A stretch of DNA of 64,000 nucleotides from Candidatus Pantoea bituminis (lineage in GTDB: Bacteria > Pseudomonadota > Gammaproteobacteria > Enterobacterales > Enterobacteriaceae): contig NZ_JAGTWO010000001.1 in the NCBI RefSeq assembly GCF_018842675.1, forward strand, positions 62,001-126,000. The letters are read 5' to 3'. Below the pieces are notes generated by a model that had not been told where the DNA came from, searched no databases, and saw only the letters and a list, made by a program, of their open reading frames with translations. The translations under genes were made by a program, and so were the position numbers. This document shows positions 52,199-60,248 of the stretch, one piece after another. The stretch's first letter is position 1, and every line of letters begins with the position of its first letter.

Positions 52199-52520
52199 GT
52201 GTCATTGCAGAATCTTGAAATCGTGCCTCGCCTGCTGCCGGACGTTCGTGCAGGAAGGAAGCGTCATACCATTCGATGGCGGGAACGCGAAATTGTGCCG
52301 GGCCCTATGCTTTACGTAAACGCGCAGGATGCCTTTGACACGGTCATGGTGTGTGTCACGCACGTTGAAAAAAATGCCGCTTTCTGACGTTGCGGCCAGG
52401 CTTGGAAAAAGTGCGGAATGGCCGGGTGCTGAACTGCTGGAAGGGATGCGTAAGCACTACCCGTGCATAGAGATGGATTCCGAGGTTGCGGTCAACCACC
52501 GTTTACCGCCTGCGGTGTAA
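52199..52520 (+). pseudogene. ASCH domain protein (phage-type), one-base frame break
   Basis: About 107 residues of an ASCH domain protein, an RNA/nucleotide-binding fold related to E. coli YqfB and common in prophages. The motif LEIVPRLLPDVRAGRKRHTIRWRE gives the conserved G-x-K-x-x-T-I-R element. GTG at 52199 follows GGAGG and is chosen for that reason. The frame breaks at HVEK; removing one A from the seven-base run at 52368-52374 gives VEKMPLSDVAARLGKSAEW. It lies next to a tiny zinc-finger gene and its terminator, in a phage-derived setting. Confidence 0.7.
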
Positions 52521-52569
52521 GTTCGTGGCTGAGATGTTAGGGTAGATCCGGGTGATATCCAGGTACAAA

Positions 52570-52587
52570 AAAGCCCCGGAGGGCTTT
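52570..52587 (-). terminator. rho-independent terminator of the tiny zinc-finger gene
   Basis: On the minus strand AAAGCCC-TCCG-GGGCTTT followed by TTTTG, just after the stop at 52591. Confidence 0.8.
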
Positions 52588-52590
52588 AAC

Positions 52591-52746
52591 TCAGTTACTA
52601 GAACGACAATCCCGGCACCAACTTTGATTTGTTGCCCCCGAAGGTATGGTTCTAAAACCAAAAAGCGCCTGAAGCTCACCAGCAGTGTGTGCAGTAGTCG
52701 TTCTGCATTTTGGGCAAGTATGCGGAAGGTTAACTGTACCTACCAT
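52591..52746 (-). CDS. 51-residue zinc-finger protein
   Basis: A 51-residue frame with ATG at 52746 and AAGGA upstream. It reads MVGTVNLPHTCPKCRTTTA, then HTAGELQALFGFRTIPSG and NQSWCRDCRSSN. Two CxxC pairs (TCPKC and WCRDC) form a zinc site, around a helix AGELQALFGFR; this layout is common in small phage and mobile-element proteins of unknown function. A terminator follows its stop directly. Confidence 0.65.
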   Translation of the reverse strand: MVGTVNLPHTCPKCRTTTAHTAGELQALFGFRTIPSGATNQSWCRDCRSSN

Positions 52747-52759
52747 TTAAAATTTCCTT

Positions 52760-52884
52760 AGAGGGGGCCGTTTGGAAAACGGAAATTATCCTAGGTTAAT
52801 AAAACCAGCATGCGGAGGAAGCAAACACCGGCGCAATGGAATTCGGTGGTTCGAGTGTAACCATCACTTAAACCATACCGTGTT
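52760..52884 (+). pseudogene. repeated gene-start motif, copy B, with zinc-ribbon remnant
   Basis: GAGGGGG-CCGT-TTG begins a frame LENGNYPRLIKPACGGSKHRRNGIRWFECNHH (start at 52772). The first eight residues are the shared motif of copies A and C. The following ACGG...C segment resembles the zinc ribbon at the start of IS1-like transposases. The rest is lost where the Ltp gene begins on the other strand. Confidence 0.45.
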
Positions 52885-52885
52885 T

Positions 52886-53263
52886 TTAGCAGCCACCTGC
52901 CTGTTTTGCCCCGTATGTTGCTTGGTCAACGGTGTATTTATCTCCGGCACTTGAGGAAAGTTGCTCAATGAGGCCTTTGCATGAGAAGCCCGTCATACTG
53001 AGATACTCCTTCGCAGATTTCACCGCCTCCTGGTTCCAATCAATATTCAGGCTGTCCACTGCTACCGTAGCGTCAGAAATATCGTAACCATCCCCTGCAT
53101 CCGATGAGAGTTGATGAATAAGTCCGTCCCGTGAAAAGCCCGTCATACTGAGATACTGCTTCGCAGATCTAACGGCATTATTTTGAGGCCCAGTTAAATC
53201 TCCCGCCCATGTAGGCGCTACGACAAACAAAGCTGCAGTAATTACTGTCTTCAAAAAACCCAT
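52886..53263 (-). CDS. Ltp family secreted protein (superinfection-exclusion-like)
   Basis: A 125-residue secreted protein. The signal peptide MGFLKTVITAALFVVAPTWA ends at residue 20. Two repeats of about 44 residues follow (28-71 and 78-121), each with A-V-x-SAK-x-YLSMTGFS and GLI-QLSS-AGD-Y and a D-AT tail: the Ltp/Host-cell-surface-exposed-lipoprotein domain. In Streptococcus phage TP-J34, Ltp blocks DNA injection by other phages. Here the protein is soluble and lacks a lipobox. ATG at 53263 follows GGAGTG. A frame of the zinc-ribbon gene ends 18 bases before, so the two may share a transcript. Confidence 0.8.
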   Translation of the reverse strand: MGFLKTVITAALFVVAPTWAGDLTGPQNNAVRSAKQYLSMTGFSRDGLIHQLSSDAGDGYDISDATVAVDSLNIDWNQEAVKSAKEYLSMTGFSCKGLIEQLSSSAGDKYTVDQATYGAKQAGGC

Positions 53264-53280
53264 TTTATCACTCCATTAGT

Positions 53281-53412
53281 TTATCCGATTGGGCTTGTTA
53301 CTATTCGACGGCTTCGACATTTTGGGCAGTAATCTGGCGTTCCATATCCAGTACGACTTGTCCATTCATGCTTTCAATCCAAGCATTTAGCCCGGTAAAT
53401 GGTCGTTGCCAT
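53281..53412 (-). pseudogene. 43-residue zinc-ribbon protein with UGA at a cysteine position
   Basis: From ATG at 53412 (strong Shine-Dalgarno CGGAG) the frame reads MATTIYRAKCLD, then UGA at 53374-53376, then KHEWTSRTGYGTPDYCPKCR and SRRIVTSPIG, stop at 53281. Without the UGA this is a FmdB-like zinc ribbon: C10-x2-[UGA]...C32-x2-C35. UGA sits exactly at the second cysteine of the first knuckle. No clear selenocysteine-insertion hairpin is visible just downstream, so a Cys-to-stop mutation or base error is more likely than recoding. Confidence 0.55.
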
Positions 53413-53541
53413 TGAATACTCCGTTGATTTTAAAAAATTTGTAAAATGCATTGTGTTTATCGGCAAGATAGATATGAACTTGAGTCGATTAGAGATGTTA
53501 TGTTTAATGTGGCAGGACTTCCCTGTAGCTTTCATTTTGAC

Positions 53542-53565
53542 GTCCGCTCCTCGCTCAAAGCGGAC
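53542..53565. repeat. REP-like palindromic element
   Basis: GTCCGCT and AGCGGAC enclose CCTCGCTCAA; diverged member of the family. Confidence 0.55.
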
Positions 53566-53606
53566 TGACATGCCTCAACAGCTTACCACTGCTTTTACCA
53601 GGCTGG

Positions 53607-53642
53607 ACGACGTTGCCTGAACTCGTTTCGAGTAACGTCGTC
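53607..53642. repeat. strong double hairpin
   Basis: GACGACGTT and AACGTCGTC pair at the ends, with ACTCG-TTT-CGAGT nested inside. Confidence 0.5.
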
Positions 53643-53751
53643 AGCAGGCAAGCCGCGCAGCGGTGCGACAGCAGAATTTAATAGTTACAATATACTAATG
53701 CGATTTAATAACAGACGCAGGATTAGGCCGGCGAACCGGCCTGAGGCATTA

Positions 53752-54042
53752 TCAGATGGCGCAATAAACGCGCGCTTCACGTGGCGTGTAGATACCAAAC
53801 GTCACCACGCTCAGTAAGCCATTAACAAACGTCTGCTGCACTTCAACCCGACTAACTTTTTCCTGGCCGCCGCACACCTGCGCCGCATCAATGCTCTTAC
53901 GCTGACCGATACCTGAAACAAAGAACGGCTGGCTAGTGGTTTTCGTCGCCGCGCCAACTTGATTCTGTTTCATTACGAAAGTCTGCTGCGCACAGCCGGT
54001 TAAACTCAGAGCCAACAACGCCGCAACACAAAGCTTGTTCAT
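53752..54042 (-). CDS. Bor/Iss family lipoprotein
   Basis: A 96-residue outer-membrane lipoprotein of the lambda Bor/Iss family, known to raise serum resistance. The lipobox is LSLTGC (Cys17), followed by AQQTFVMKQNQVG, FFVSGIGQRKSIDAAQVCGG and QQTFVNGLLSVVTFGIYTPREARVYC, all hallmarks of Bor. ATG at 54042 follows AAGGATA. Bor genes are carried by lambdoid phages, so this supports a phage origin for the island. Confidence 0.92.
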   Translation of the reverse strand: MNKLCVAALLALSLTGCAQQTFVMKQNQVGAATKTTSQPFFVSGIGQRKSIDAAQVCGGQEKVSRVEVQQTFVNGLLSVVTFGIYTPREARVYCAI

Positions 54043-54194
54043 AAATATCCTTATCGCCTGAAATGAAAAAATAAATGCTGAGTGAAATCATCACTCAGCC
54101 AGCAATCAGGTTATCGACAACGAAAGCGGAAACATGAGAAAGATTTTTAAGTACGCCTAACGGATACGTTTTGCTGAATAATACAGCAATAAAA

Positions 54195-54219
54195 AAAGCC
54201 CCTGCACAGCAGGGGCTTT
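54195..54219 (-). terminator. terminator of the dnaJ relic
   Basis: AAAGCCCCTGC and GCAGGGGCTTT pair around ACA with T or A runs at both sides; it follows the dnaJ-tail stop by 25 bases. Confidence 0.85.
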
Positions 54220-54243
54220 TTATGTTTACCGCAGCGTTTCCGC

Positions 54244-54378
54244 TTAGCGATTCAAATCGTAGAAGAACTTTTTGACGCCATTGAGAAAGCTTTTTGAATG
54301 CGGACTGTTCTTCTCGCCCGCCGCACCACCAAAGCTCTATTCCAGCTCACGCAGCAGGGACTTATGCTTCTCGCTCAT
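54244..54378 (-). pseudogene. relic of the dnaJ 3' end
   Basis: The minus strand reads MSEKHKSLLRELE, amber stop, then [20 protein letters not shown] and [10 protein letters not shown] to a stop at 54244, matching the DnaJ C-terminus (LLQEL-ESFGG..NSPRSKSFFDGVKKFF-DL-R). Only about 44 codons remain, with TAG where CAG (Gln) is expected. The rest of dnaJ is absent; a REP-like element follows upstream. The normal dnaJ presumably lies elsewhere. Confidence 0.75.
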
Positions 54379-54400
54379 AGCGGACCCTGGCCTGCCGTCA

Positions 54401-54424
54401 GTCCGCTTTGTGCCAGAAGCGGAC
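54401..54424. repeat. REP-like palindromic element
   Basis: GTCCGCTT-TGTGCCAG-AAGCGGAC, perfect arms, at the broken end of the dnaJ relic. Confidence 0.7.
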
Positions 54425-54510
54425 ATTGGTACAGTTTGATTGCCCGTGAAAGAAGAACCGTTCATGGTGGTAAAACAGCCGCATCAAGTATGCTAAAACC
54501 AGGAGAAGTG

Positions 54511-55032
54511 ATGACTGCTCAGCAAGCACCTCGACTTGAAACAGAACGACTGATTTTAAAGCAATTTACGCTCGACGAGTTTCCAACGCTTATGGCGTGC
54601 TGGAGCACTCCTGAAATGGCTAAAATTAATGGCGGTGAGAATCCAACAGCAGAAATGGTTTGGACCCGCTTATTACGTTATATCGGGCACTGGCACGCGT
54701 TAGGGTATGGCTATTGGGCAGTGTCTGAGAAAACAACAGGTCGTTATGCTGGTTCGTTTGGTTTCCAGGATGCTCATCGTGATATCACACCTGAGTTAAA
54801 ATACCCTGAAGCTGGATGGACGTTGATTCCTGAGGTTCGTGGCAAAGGTTATGCGTCTGAAGCACTGGCCGCAGTTTTACTATGGGCCGACCAGACATTT
54901 TCCTCCCCAGTGTGTTGTATCATTGACGAAGAAAATAAACGTTCAAATTATCTGGCTGAGCGTTTTGGTTTCCAGTTTCAAGATTATGTTAACTATCGCG
55001 GCAAACAGGTACGCATGCTTATACGCCAGTAA
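54511..55032 (+). CDS. GNAT family N-acetyltransferase
   Basis: A 173-residue acetyltransferase of the RimJ/RimL-like GNAT type, acetyl-CoA dependent. RLETERLILKQFTLDEF opens it, GWTLIPEVRGKGYASEAL is the acetyl-CoA pyrophosphate loop, and IIDEENKRSNYLAERFGFQ the last part of the fold. ATG at 54511 has AGGAG six bases upstream; a longer frame from 54298 runs over the dnaJ relic and REP-like element, so I reject it. Substrate unknown. Confidence 0.88.
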   Translation: MTAQQAPRLETERLILKQFTLDEFPTLMACWSTPEMAKINGGENPTAEMVWTRLLRYIGHWHALGYGYWAVSEKTTGRYAGSFGFQDAHRDITPELKYPEAGWTLIPEVRGKGYASEALAAVLLWADQTFSSPVCCIIDEENKRSNYLAERFGFQFQDYVNYRGKQVRMLIRQ

Positions 55033-55129
55033 GTAATCAAACCATAAAGGCAAATTATTAGCGGGTCATTTGAGGAATTAGCCTTTAAAGGCCTTGGTCG
55101 CTTTTCCGCTTTTGCTGAAGCCTGCCTGC

Positions 55130-55153
55130 GACATTTGAGTATACGCAAATGTC
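55130..55153. repeat. imperfect palindrome GACATTTG-N8-CAAATGTC
   Basis: Arms GACATTTG and CAAATGTC around AGTATACG; its ATGTC half-sites recur as direct repeats to the right. Confidence 0.5.
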
Positions 55154-55181
55154 ACAGGGTAAATTCCTCCTGAAATCTCCT

Positions 55182-55232
55182 TATGTCATTATCTATATGT
55201 CATGAGTATGAATGTCATAACCCAAATGTCAT
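55182..55232. repeat. ATGTCAT direct-repeat array
   Basis: Four copies of (T/A)ATGTCAT at 55182, 55196, 55211 and 55225, spaced 14-15 bases. Operator or iteron-like; regulator unknown. Confidence 0.55.
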
Positions 55233-55342
55233 CAGTTAGTCCGCACTAAGGGTGCACATATGTATTGTTGGCGGCGAGGGCAGTGTATTGCATAACATTT
55301 TGCAGGTGCGGTCACTTGATTGAGCCCAGAATAAATAACGCG

Positions 55343-55384
55343 CTTAGCCTGGGATAATTTCCGTTTTTCAAGCGGACCCCTTAT
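55343..55384 (-). repeat. repeated gene-start motif, copy C
   Basis: AAGGGGT-CCGC-TTG then codons for KNGNYPRLS, continuing ALFILGSIK to a stop; third copy of the motif at 49562 and 52760. Confidence 0.5.
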
Positions 55385-55534
55385 TACACGATTCAGGCGG
55401 TAGTTACGTAAAATTGGCAATGATTAAGTCAACATTATGTCTTGCTCCGTTGGCTGTTTTCATCGCACGCATAACGTTAAGGGAGTGATTTTGGGCTTGT
55501 AAATTCATCAGTCTTATCAAAGCAAAGGAAATTA

Positions 55535-55738
55535 ATGAAACTAGTTACATCATCCTTTAAAACGATTAATACCCCTGGCCCGCAGCCAAGGCGAGTCCAG
55601 TTCTTCAAGGAGTCTGGTAACGCGGGGAAAGCAGAGTGTAAAAGATTATTTAAATGGCTGGTGGTAGCCAAACTGATACCTTTGTCGCTTACGATTCTCG
55701 CGGCTATGAGTCCTGAAACCGGCGCAATTTTCGCGTAG
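55535..55738 (+). CDS. small hypothetical protein with one hydrophobic segment
   Basis: A 67-residue frame with AAAGGA six bases before ATG. It reads MKLVTSSFKTINTPGPQPRR, then a basic stretch and a hydrophobic segment WLVVAKLIPLSLTILAAM. I do not recognise it; the good start is the only support. Confidence 0.35.
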   Translation: MKLVTSSFKTINTPGPQPRRVQFFKESGNAGKAECKRLFKWLVVAKLIPLSLTILAAMSPETGAIFA

Positions 55739-56009
55739 CAACGTCAAAATGCTCTGTATGAAAAAAATATGATAAAAAGCCGTCCCGTGTTTTTCCCGTC
55801 AGATACTTGCCCGTCCCGGCAGAATCGGAAAATCACACATTAAATCAGTCCAGGAAATCTCAAGACACCGGTAGATACGCTAAAAGGTTACAAATATCCC
55901 AATATGAATGCCCAGCGCTTATCTGCCTGGAAGGTCAGTCCAGGCTTGTCCGCTGTTTAAGCATCCTTGCTACATTGCTGGATAACTGACAAGCCTGTGA
56001 TAACGTATT

Positions 56010-58210
56010 TTATGCCAAGGCGGGAAGTCCCTTCAGTAGCTTATCCAGTGTTACCGGATAATCTCTCACACGAACGCCGGTGGCGTTATAGATCGCGTTA
56101 ACGATGGCCGAACTGACACCACATAAACCCAGCTCACCCACACCTTTTGCTTTCATGGGCGAGGAGATAGGGTCAGTGTCATCCAGAAAAATGACCTCCT
56201 GCTCAGGAATATCGGCATGAACGGGCACTTCATAGGCGGCCATATCGTGGTTAACAAAATAGCCCAGTCGCTTATCGACTATCAGCTCCTCCATCAGTGC
56301 CCCACCGAGGCCCATCGTCATTGCACCAATCACCTGGCTTCGTGCGGTCTTGGGATTGAGAATACGACCGGCTGCGCAAACCGCCAGCATGCGGTGAACT
56401 CTGACTTCACCCGTTGCAATATCAACCCCAACTTCAACGAAGTGCCCTGCAAACGTTGACTGCTGATACTGCTCATCGAGATCACCAAACTCAATGCTGT
56501 CCTCTACGGTAAGGGAGCTTGAGCAGCAGCAGCAGCAAGCGGTGCACTCCGGTTTCCGTTATGTACCTGACCATCACTGAAGGTGGCATTTTGGGGGTCA
56601 AACCCAAGTTTGGCTGCGACAGCCTCGCGGAGTTTCACGCAGGCCGCATAAACACCTGACGTAGAGGTGTTTGCTCCCCATTGACCGCCTGAGCCTGCAG
56701 AAACCGGAAAGCTCGAATCCCCCAATCGCACAACAACCTGGTCAATGGAGACACCCATCATTTCTGCTGCCGTCTGGGCGATAATGGTGTAGCTGCCGGT
56801 GCCGATATCGGTCATGTCGGTTTCGACGGTAATGGTGCCTTTATCATCTAAATGCACACGTGCACCCGATGTCGCCACCATATTATTACGAAAGCCTGCC
56901 GCCACGCCCATTCCTACCAGCCAGCGCCCCTCTCTGACCATTGCCGGTTTAGCGTTGCGGCGGCTCCAGTTAAAATGCTCCGCTCCGGTTTTAAGGCACT
57001 CAACCAGCTGACGGCGCGAGAAAGGGCGATCGGGATTAGCGGGATCGACCTGGGTATCGTTGAGAATGCGAAACGCGATGGGATCCATGCCCACTTTTTC
57101 TGCGATTTCGTCAATCGCAATCTCCAGTGCCATCAGACCCGGTGCCTCACCCGGTGCTCGCATTGCGTTTCCTTCGGGAAGATCGAGCTTCGCCAAACGC
57201 AATCCTGTCAGGCGATTAGCGCCAGCATAAAGCAACTCTGTTTGCTGAACCGCTGTTTCTGGCGTGCCATCCGGTAGATTACCAGACCAACTTTGATGTG
57301 AGATGGCCGTAATATGACCGTCGCGATCTGTGCCGATACGAATGTGTTGAATGGTTGCCGGACGGTGGGTCGTATTATTCGGAATCATAGGTCTTGGCAG
57401 CATGACCTTAACGGGGCGATTTATCGCGCGCGCGCCCAGCGCTGCCAGTAGCGCATCGCTACGCAGAAACAGCTTGCCGCCAAATCCACCACCGATATAG
57501 GGCGAAATCACGCGTACCTTCTCTACAGGCATATTGAGTGTTTTGGCCAAATCGGTACGACACCAGTCAATCATCTGATTAGATGTCCAGACAGTAAGTT
57601 TGTCATCCTCCCAGATAGCCATAGAAGCGTGAGGTTCCATGGCCATATGACTTTGGTCAGGTGTCGTGTATTGCGCATCTAACTTGATCTCAGACGTGGC
57701 GAAAGCGCTGTCAAAATCACCGACCTTTTTATCGGTCTCGCCTTCGGGAGGCGTCGTTACGGTGGGTTTTTCATGTGCGAGATCATAGGCACCGGGCTCA
57801 CGCTCGTACTGAACGTTAACCAGCGTCGCCGCTGCGCGTGCCTGTTCAAACGTCTCCGCTATCACGAGTGCAACAGCCTGGTGGTAGTGTTCAATGTTGT
57901 CGCCAGCCAGCAGCCGGGCAGCATTTCTCTCACCTTTATCCAGTGGGCCAGCATTTTCAGCAGTGACGACGGCAAGCACACCGGGTGCACGCTTCGCTGC
58001 CTGGGTATCGACGGCACTGATTTTGCCTTTTGATATAGGGGCGCCGACAACATAACCATAAGCTGCATCGGGTGCTTCGGTATGCCATTCATAGGCATAA
58101 TGCGCTAAACCGGATGTCTTCAATGGGCCATCTATACGACTTAACGGCTGACCAACCACGTTGAGCTGATCAATGGGATTATTCCCTGCGGGCTTTTCGA
58201 ATTTCATCAT
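56010..58210 (-). pseudogene. paoC: PaoC, molybdenum-cofactor subunit of aldehyde oxidoreductase, one-base frame break
   Basis: About 733 residues, nearly collinear with E. coli PaoC, the subunit that binds the molybdopterin cytosine dinucleotide cofactor and oxidises aromatic aldehydes. ISPYIGGGFGGKLFLRSDALL, AMRAPGEAPGLMALE, DIGTGSYTIIAQTAAEMMG and SAGSGGQWGANTSTSG are cofactor segments. The catalytic glutamate is in GVGELGLCGVSSA. The frame breaks after AAAQAPL; one more G in the run at 56513-56515 gives APLTVEDSIEFGDLDEQYQQSTFAG. The start follows the paoB stop directly. The PaoD maturation chaperone gene, next to paoC in E. coli, is not seen here. Confidence 0.92.
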
Positions 58211-59161
58211 TTATCCTCTCGCTTCCGCCAGTACCGACGCGAGCGTACGCTTCGCCAGAGTGATCTTATATTCGTTTTCAGCGGTGGGTTGCGCGCTGGC
58301 GAAGAGCCGATCGCATACCGGTTGAGCGCCATGAATAATTTCTTTATCCGCGTCCTCTAACCGCCACGGTTTATGGGCAACGCCGCCAAGCGCAACGCGG
58401 CCTGACTTATCAGGAAATATGACGGCGGCGACTGACACCAGAGCAAACGCATAAGAGGCGCGATCGCGCACTTTACGATAAATATGCGTTCCACCCAGCG
58501 GTGGGGGAAGGGTGACCGCAATAATAAGCTCCCCGGGATGCAAGACAGTTTCCAGATGAGGAGTGTTTCCCGGCGCACGATAAAAATCAGCAATGGGAAT
58601 AGTGCGTTCACTCCCATCCGGGCTGACGGTTTCCACGACTGCATCCAACAGACGCATAGCGACGGCCATGTCGCTGGGATGGGTGGCGATACAATCATCG
58701 CTTGCACCTACGACAGCATGTTGACGACTGAAGCCATCAAGTGCAGCGCATCCGCTACCCGGTAGTCGTTTATTGCAGGGCTGATTGGTGTCATAGAAGT
58801 AAGGACAACGAGTACGTTGAAGCAGATTACCTGCTGTTGTCGCCTGATTGCGCAACTGCCCAGAGGCGCCTGCTAACAAAGCGCGCGATAACACGCCGTA
58901 ATCGCGTCGAACTCGAGAGTCTGCGGCTAAATCGGTGTTACGAACCAGCGCACCAATGCGTAGCCCACCTTCCTGAGTCGCTTCGATTTTATCCAGTTCA
59001 AGGCCGTTAACATCAATCAGATGGGATGGCGCTTCGATTTCAAGCTTCATCAGGTCGAGCAAATTGGTTCCGCCCGCAATGAATTTAGCCCCTGAATGTT
59101 GCAGCGCACTGGCAGCTGCCTCAACGGGGGTTTTTACCCGTTCATAGGTAAAAGCTTTCAT
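58211..59161 (-). CDS. paoB: PaoB, FAD and iron-sulfur subunit of aldehyde oxidoreductase
   Basis: A 316-residue subunit of the XDH family that binds FAD ([16 protein letters not shown], and [16 protein letters not shown]). As in E. coli PaoB it has four cysteines spaced for an extra [4Fe-4S] cluster: Cys119 (TRCPYF), Cys129 (QPCNKR), Cys138 (SGCAAL) and Cys157 (DDCIAT). Electrons pass from PaoC through this subunit. Its start overlaps the paoA stop (ATGA) and its stop touches the paoC start, so the three are translated together. Confidence 0.93.
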   Translation of the reverse strand: MKAFTYERVKTPVEAAASALQHSGAKFIAGGTNLLDLMKLEIEAPSHLIDVNGLELDKIEATQEGGLRIGALVRNTDLAADSRVRRDYGVLSRALLAGASGQLRNQATTAGNLLQRTRCPYFYDTNQPCNKRLPGSGCAALDGFSRQHAVVGASDDCIATHPSDMAVAMRLLDAVVETVSPDGSERTIPIADFYRAPGNTPHLETVLHPGELIIAVTLPPPLGGTHIYRKVRDRASYAFALVSVAAVIFPDKSGRVALGGVAHKPWRLEDADKEIIHGAQPVCDRLFASAQPTAENEYKITLAKRTLASVLAEARG

Positions 59162-59801
59162 GATTTTTGCCCCTCCGCAAACTCTTCAATCGCAGCAAGA
59201 ATGTTGGAATAGGCACCACAGCGGCAGATATTACCGCTCATACGCTCACGTATTTCATCGGCAGTGACTTCAGGCGTGGAAACCAGATCGTGCGTGACGT
59301 GACTGGGAATGCCCGCTTTGATTTCTTCAAGAACCGCAACCGTTGAACATATCTGACCGGGTGTGCAGTAGCCACACTGATAGCCGTCATGCTTGATGAA
59401 CGCCGTCTGTAAAGGATGCGGCTTTTCAGGCGTGCCCAGACCTTCAATGGTGGTGATCTCAGCATCGTGCTGCATGACCGCCAGGGTGAGGCAAGCGTTG
59501 ATCCGTCGCCCATTAACGATAACCGTACAGGCGCCACACTGACCGTGGTCACACCCTTTTTCGTTCCCGTGAGTTTAAAATGTTCACGTAGTGCATCAAG
59601 CAGTGTGGTGCGGGTATCGACTTCCAGCTGTTGATGATTGCCGTTCACTTTTAGTGAGATTTTCTCTAACGAAGGCGGGGGTGTTGCTGATGATGCATTA
59701 ACGCCAAAAGCAGCATCTGACGATACTGTGGCGGCGGACGCGGCCCTGAATTTTTCACCGACCGCATTGTGGTGAGGTTTTGTCTCGCGTTGGCTGCTCA
59801 T
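59158..59801 (-). pseudogene. paoA: PaoA, [2Fe-2S] subunit of aldehyde oxidoreductase, one-base frame break
   Basis: About 215 residues. LKVNGNHQQLEVDTRTTLLDALREHF is the ferredoxin-like domain, DHGQCGACTVIVNGRR holds one cluster, and YQCGYCTPGQICS and SGNICRCGAYSNI the second. One more base in the run at 59554-59556 restores TKKGCDHGQCGAC. In E. coli the N-terminus has a Tat leader with RRDLIK; here the equivalent stretch reads GEKFRAASAATVSSDAAFG with no twin arginine and an Asp in the hydrophobic part. ATG at 59801 has GGAGG upstream. First gene of the operon. Confidence 0.9.
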
Positions 59802-59837
59802 GCCAAACCTCCAGTAATTAAAAAAGACAATGGACAA

Positions 59838-60248
59838 AAGTTGGAATAAAACGGTTTTTGAAAAATTATTGAAGGTTAAGCATAGTCGGCATCTTCAAAA
59901 GAATTATCCGTATTGTCTACATGGCTTTATGAACAGGGCTGATAACCGATATTTTGATTCATTGAAATGAGAGGCACATATTCCGGCGAACGCACTCCCC
60001 GCGCTGCAAATGCCTTTGTGACGCGGGAGCATGGCCTGAATGAAGGTGTATTTCAGTCACTACAAGCGGCATTGTGGTGCGGGTATCGGCTGAAGGTGGA
60101 AGGCTACTGTCAGTGAGTTGTTAAAAAGGATACTTGTTAAAACTAACAAGTATCCTCAATGTGTAATAACGGGTGATAGGGTATCTACATCACTTGAGCG
60201 TTTGATATTTTAAACAACTGTTCAGCGCGTTGCAGCAGCCCTCTAAAC
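59838..60248. other. intergenic region before paoA with a perfect hairpin
   Basis: It holds the paoA promoter and a 49-codon plus-strand frame (59967-60116, reading SGERTPRAANAFVTREHGLN) without a Shine-Dalgarno sequence, which I cannot support as a gene. A perfect hairpin is entered separately. Confidence 0.4.
60127..60156. repeat. perfect 13-pair hairpin
   Basis: AGGATACTTGTTA and TAACAAGTATCCT around AAAC. It lies downstream of the NCS2 permease gene and may be its terminator, though no T-run follows. Confidence 0.55.

Larger units (their letters stand above)
53413..53751. other. intergenic, hairpin and REP-like element only
   Basis: No gene supported in about 340 bases; see the elements at 53542 and 53607. 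Confidence 0.4.
55033..56009. other. intergenic island end, repeats and possible tiny frames
   Basis: About 980 bases before paoC. A 25-codon minus-strand frame beginning GTG at 55155 (reads TFAYTQMSQAGFSKSGKATK AFKG in two parts) follows AGGAGG about 11 bases upstream. It may be a leader peptide or chance. The other elements are entered separately. Confidence 0.35.

Noticed and set aside
52845..52870. Possible tRNA arm (GGTTCGAGTGTAACC)
   Set aside because: No acceptor, D or anticodon stems can be formed around it.
53281..53412. Selenoprotein as the firm call for the UGA-containing zinc ribbon
   Set aside because: No convincing SECIS hairpin after the UGA, and other point changes exist in this window; kept only as a possibility.
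54298..54510. Extended N-terminus of the acetyltransferase
   Set aside because: It runs over the dnaJ relic and a REP-like palindrome; ATG at 54511 has a proper ribosome-binding site.
55182..55232. ATGTCAT array as a CRISPR
   Set aside because: Repeats are only seven to eight bases with six to seven base gaps, far too short for a CRISPR.
55232..55420. 62-codon minus-strand frame after the ATGTCAT array
   Set aside because: Arginine-rich, no start signal; it overlaps the repeated motif in the wrong frame.
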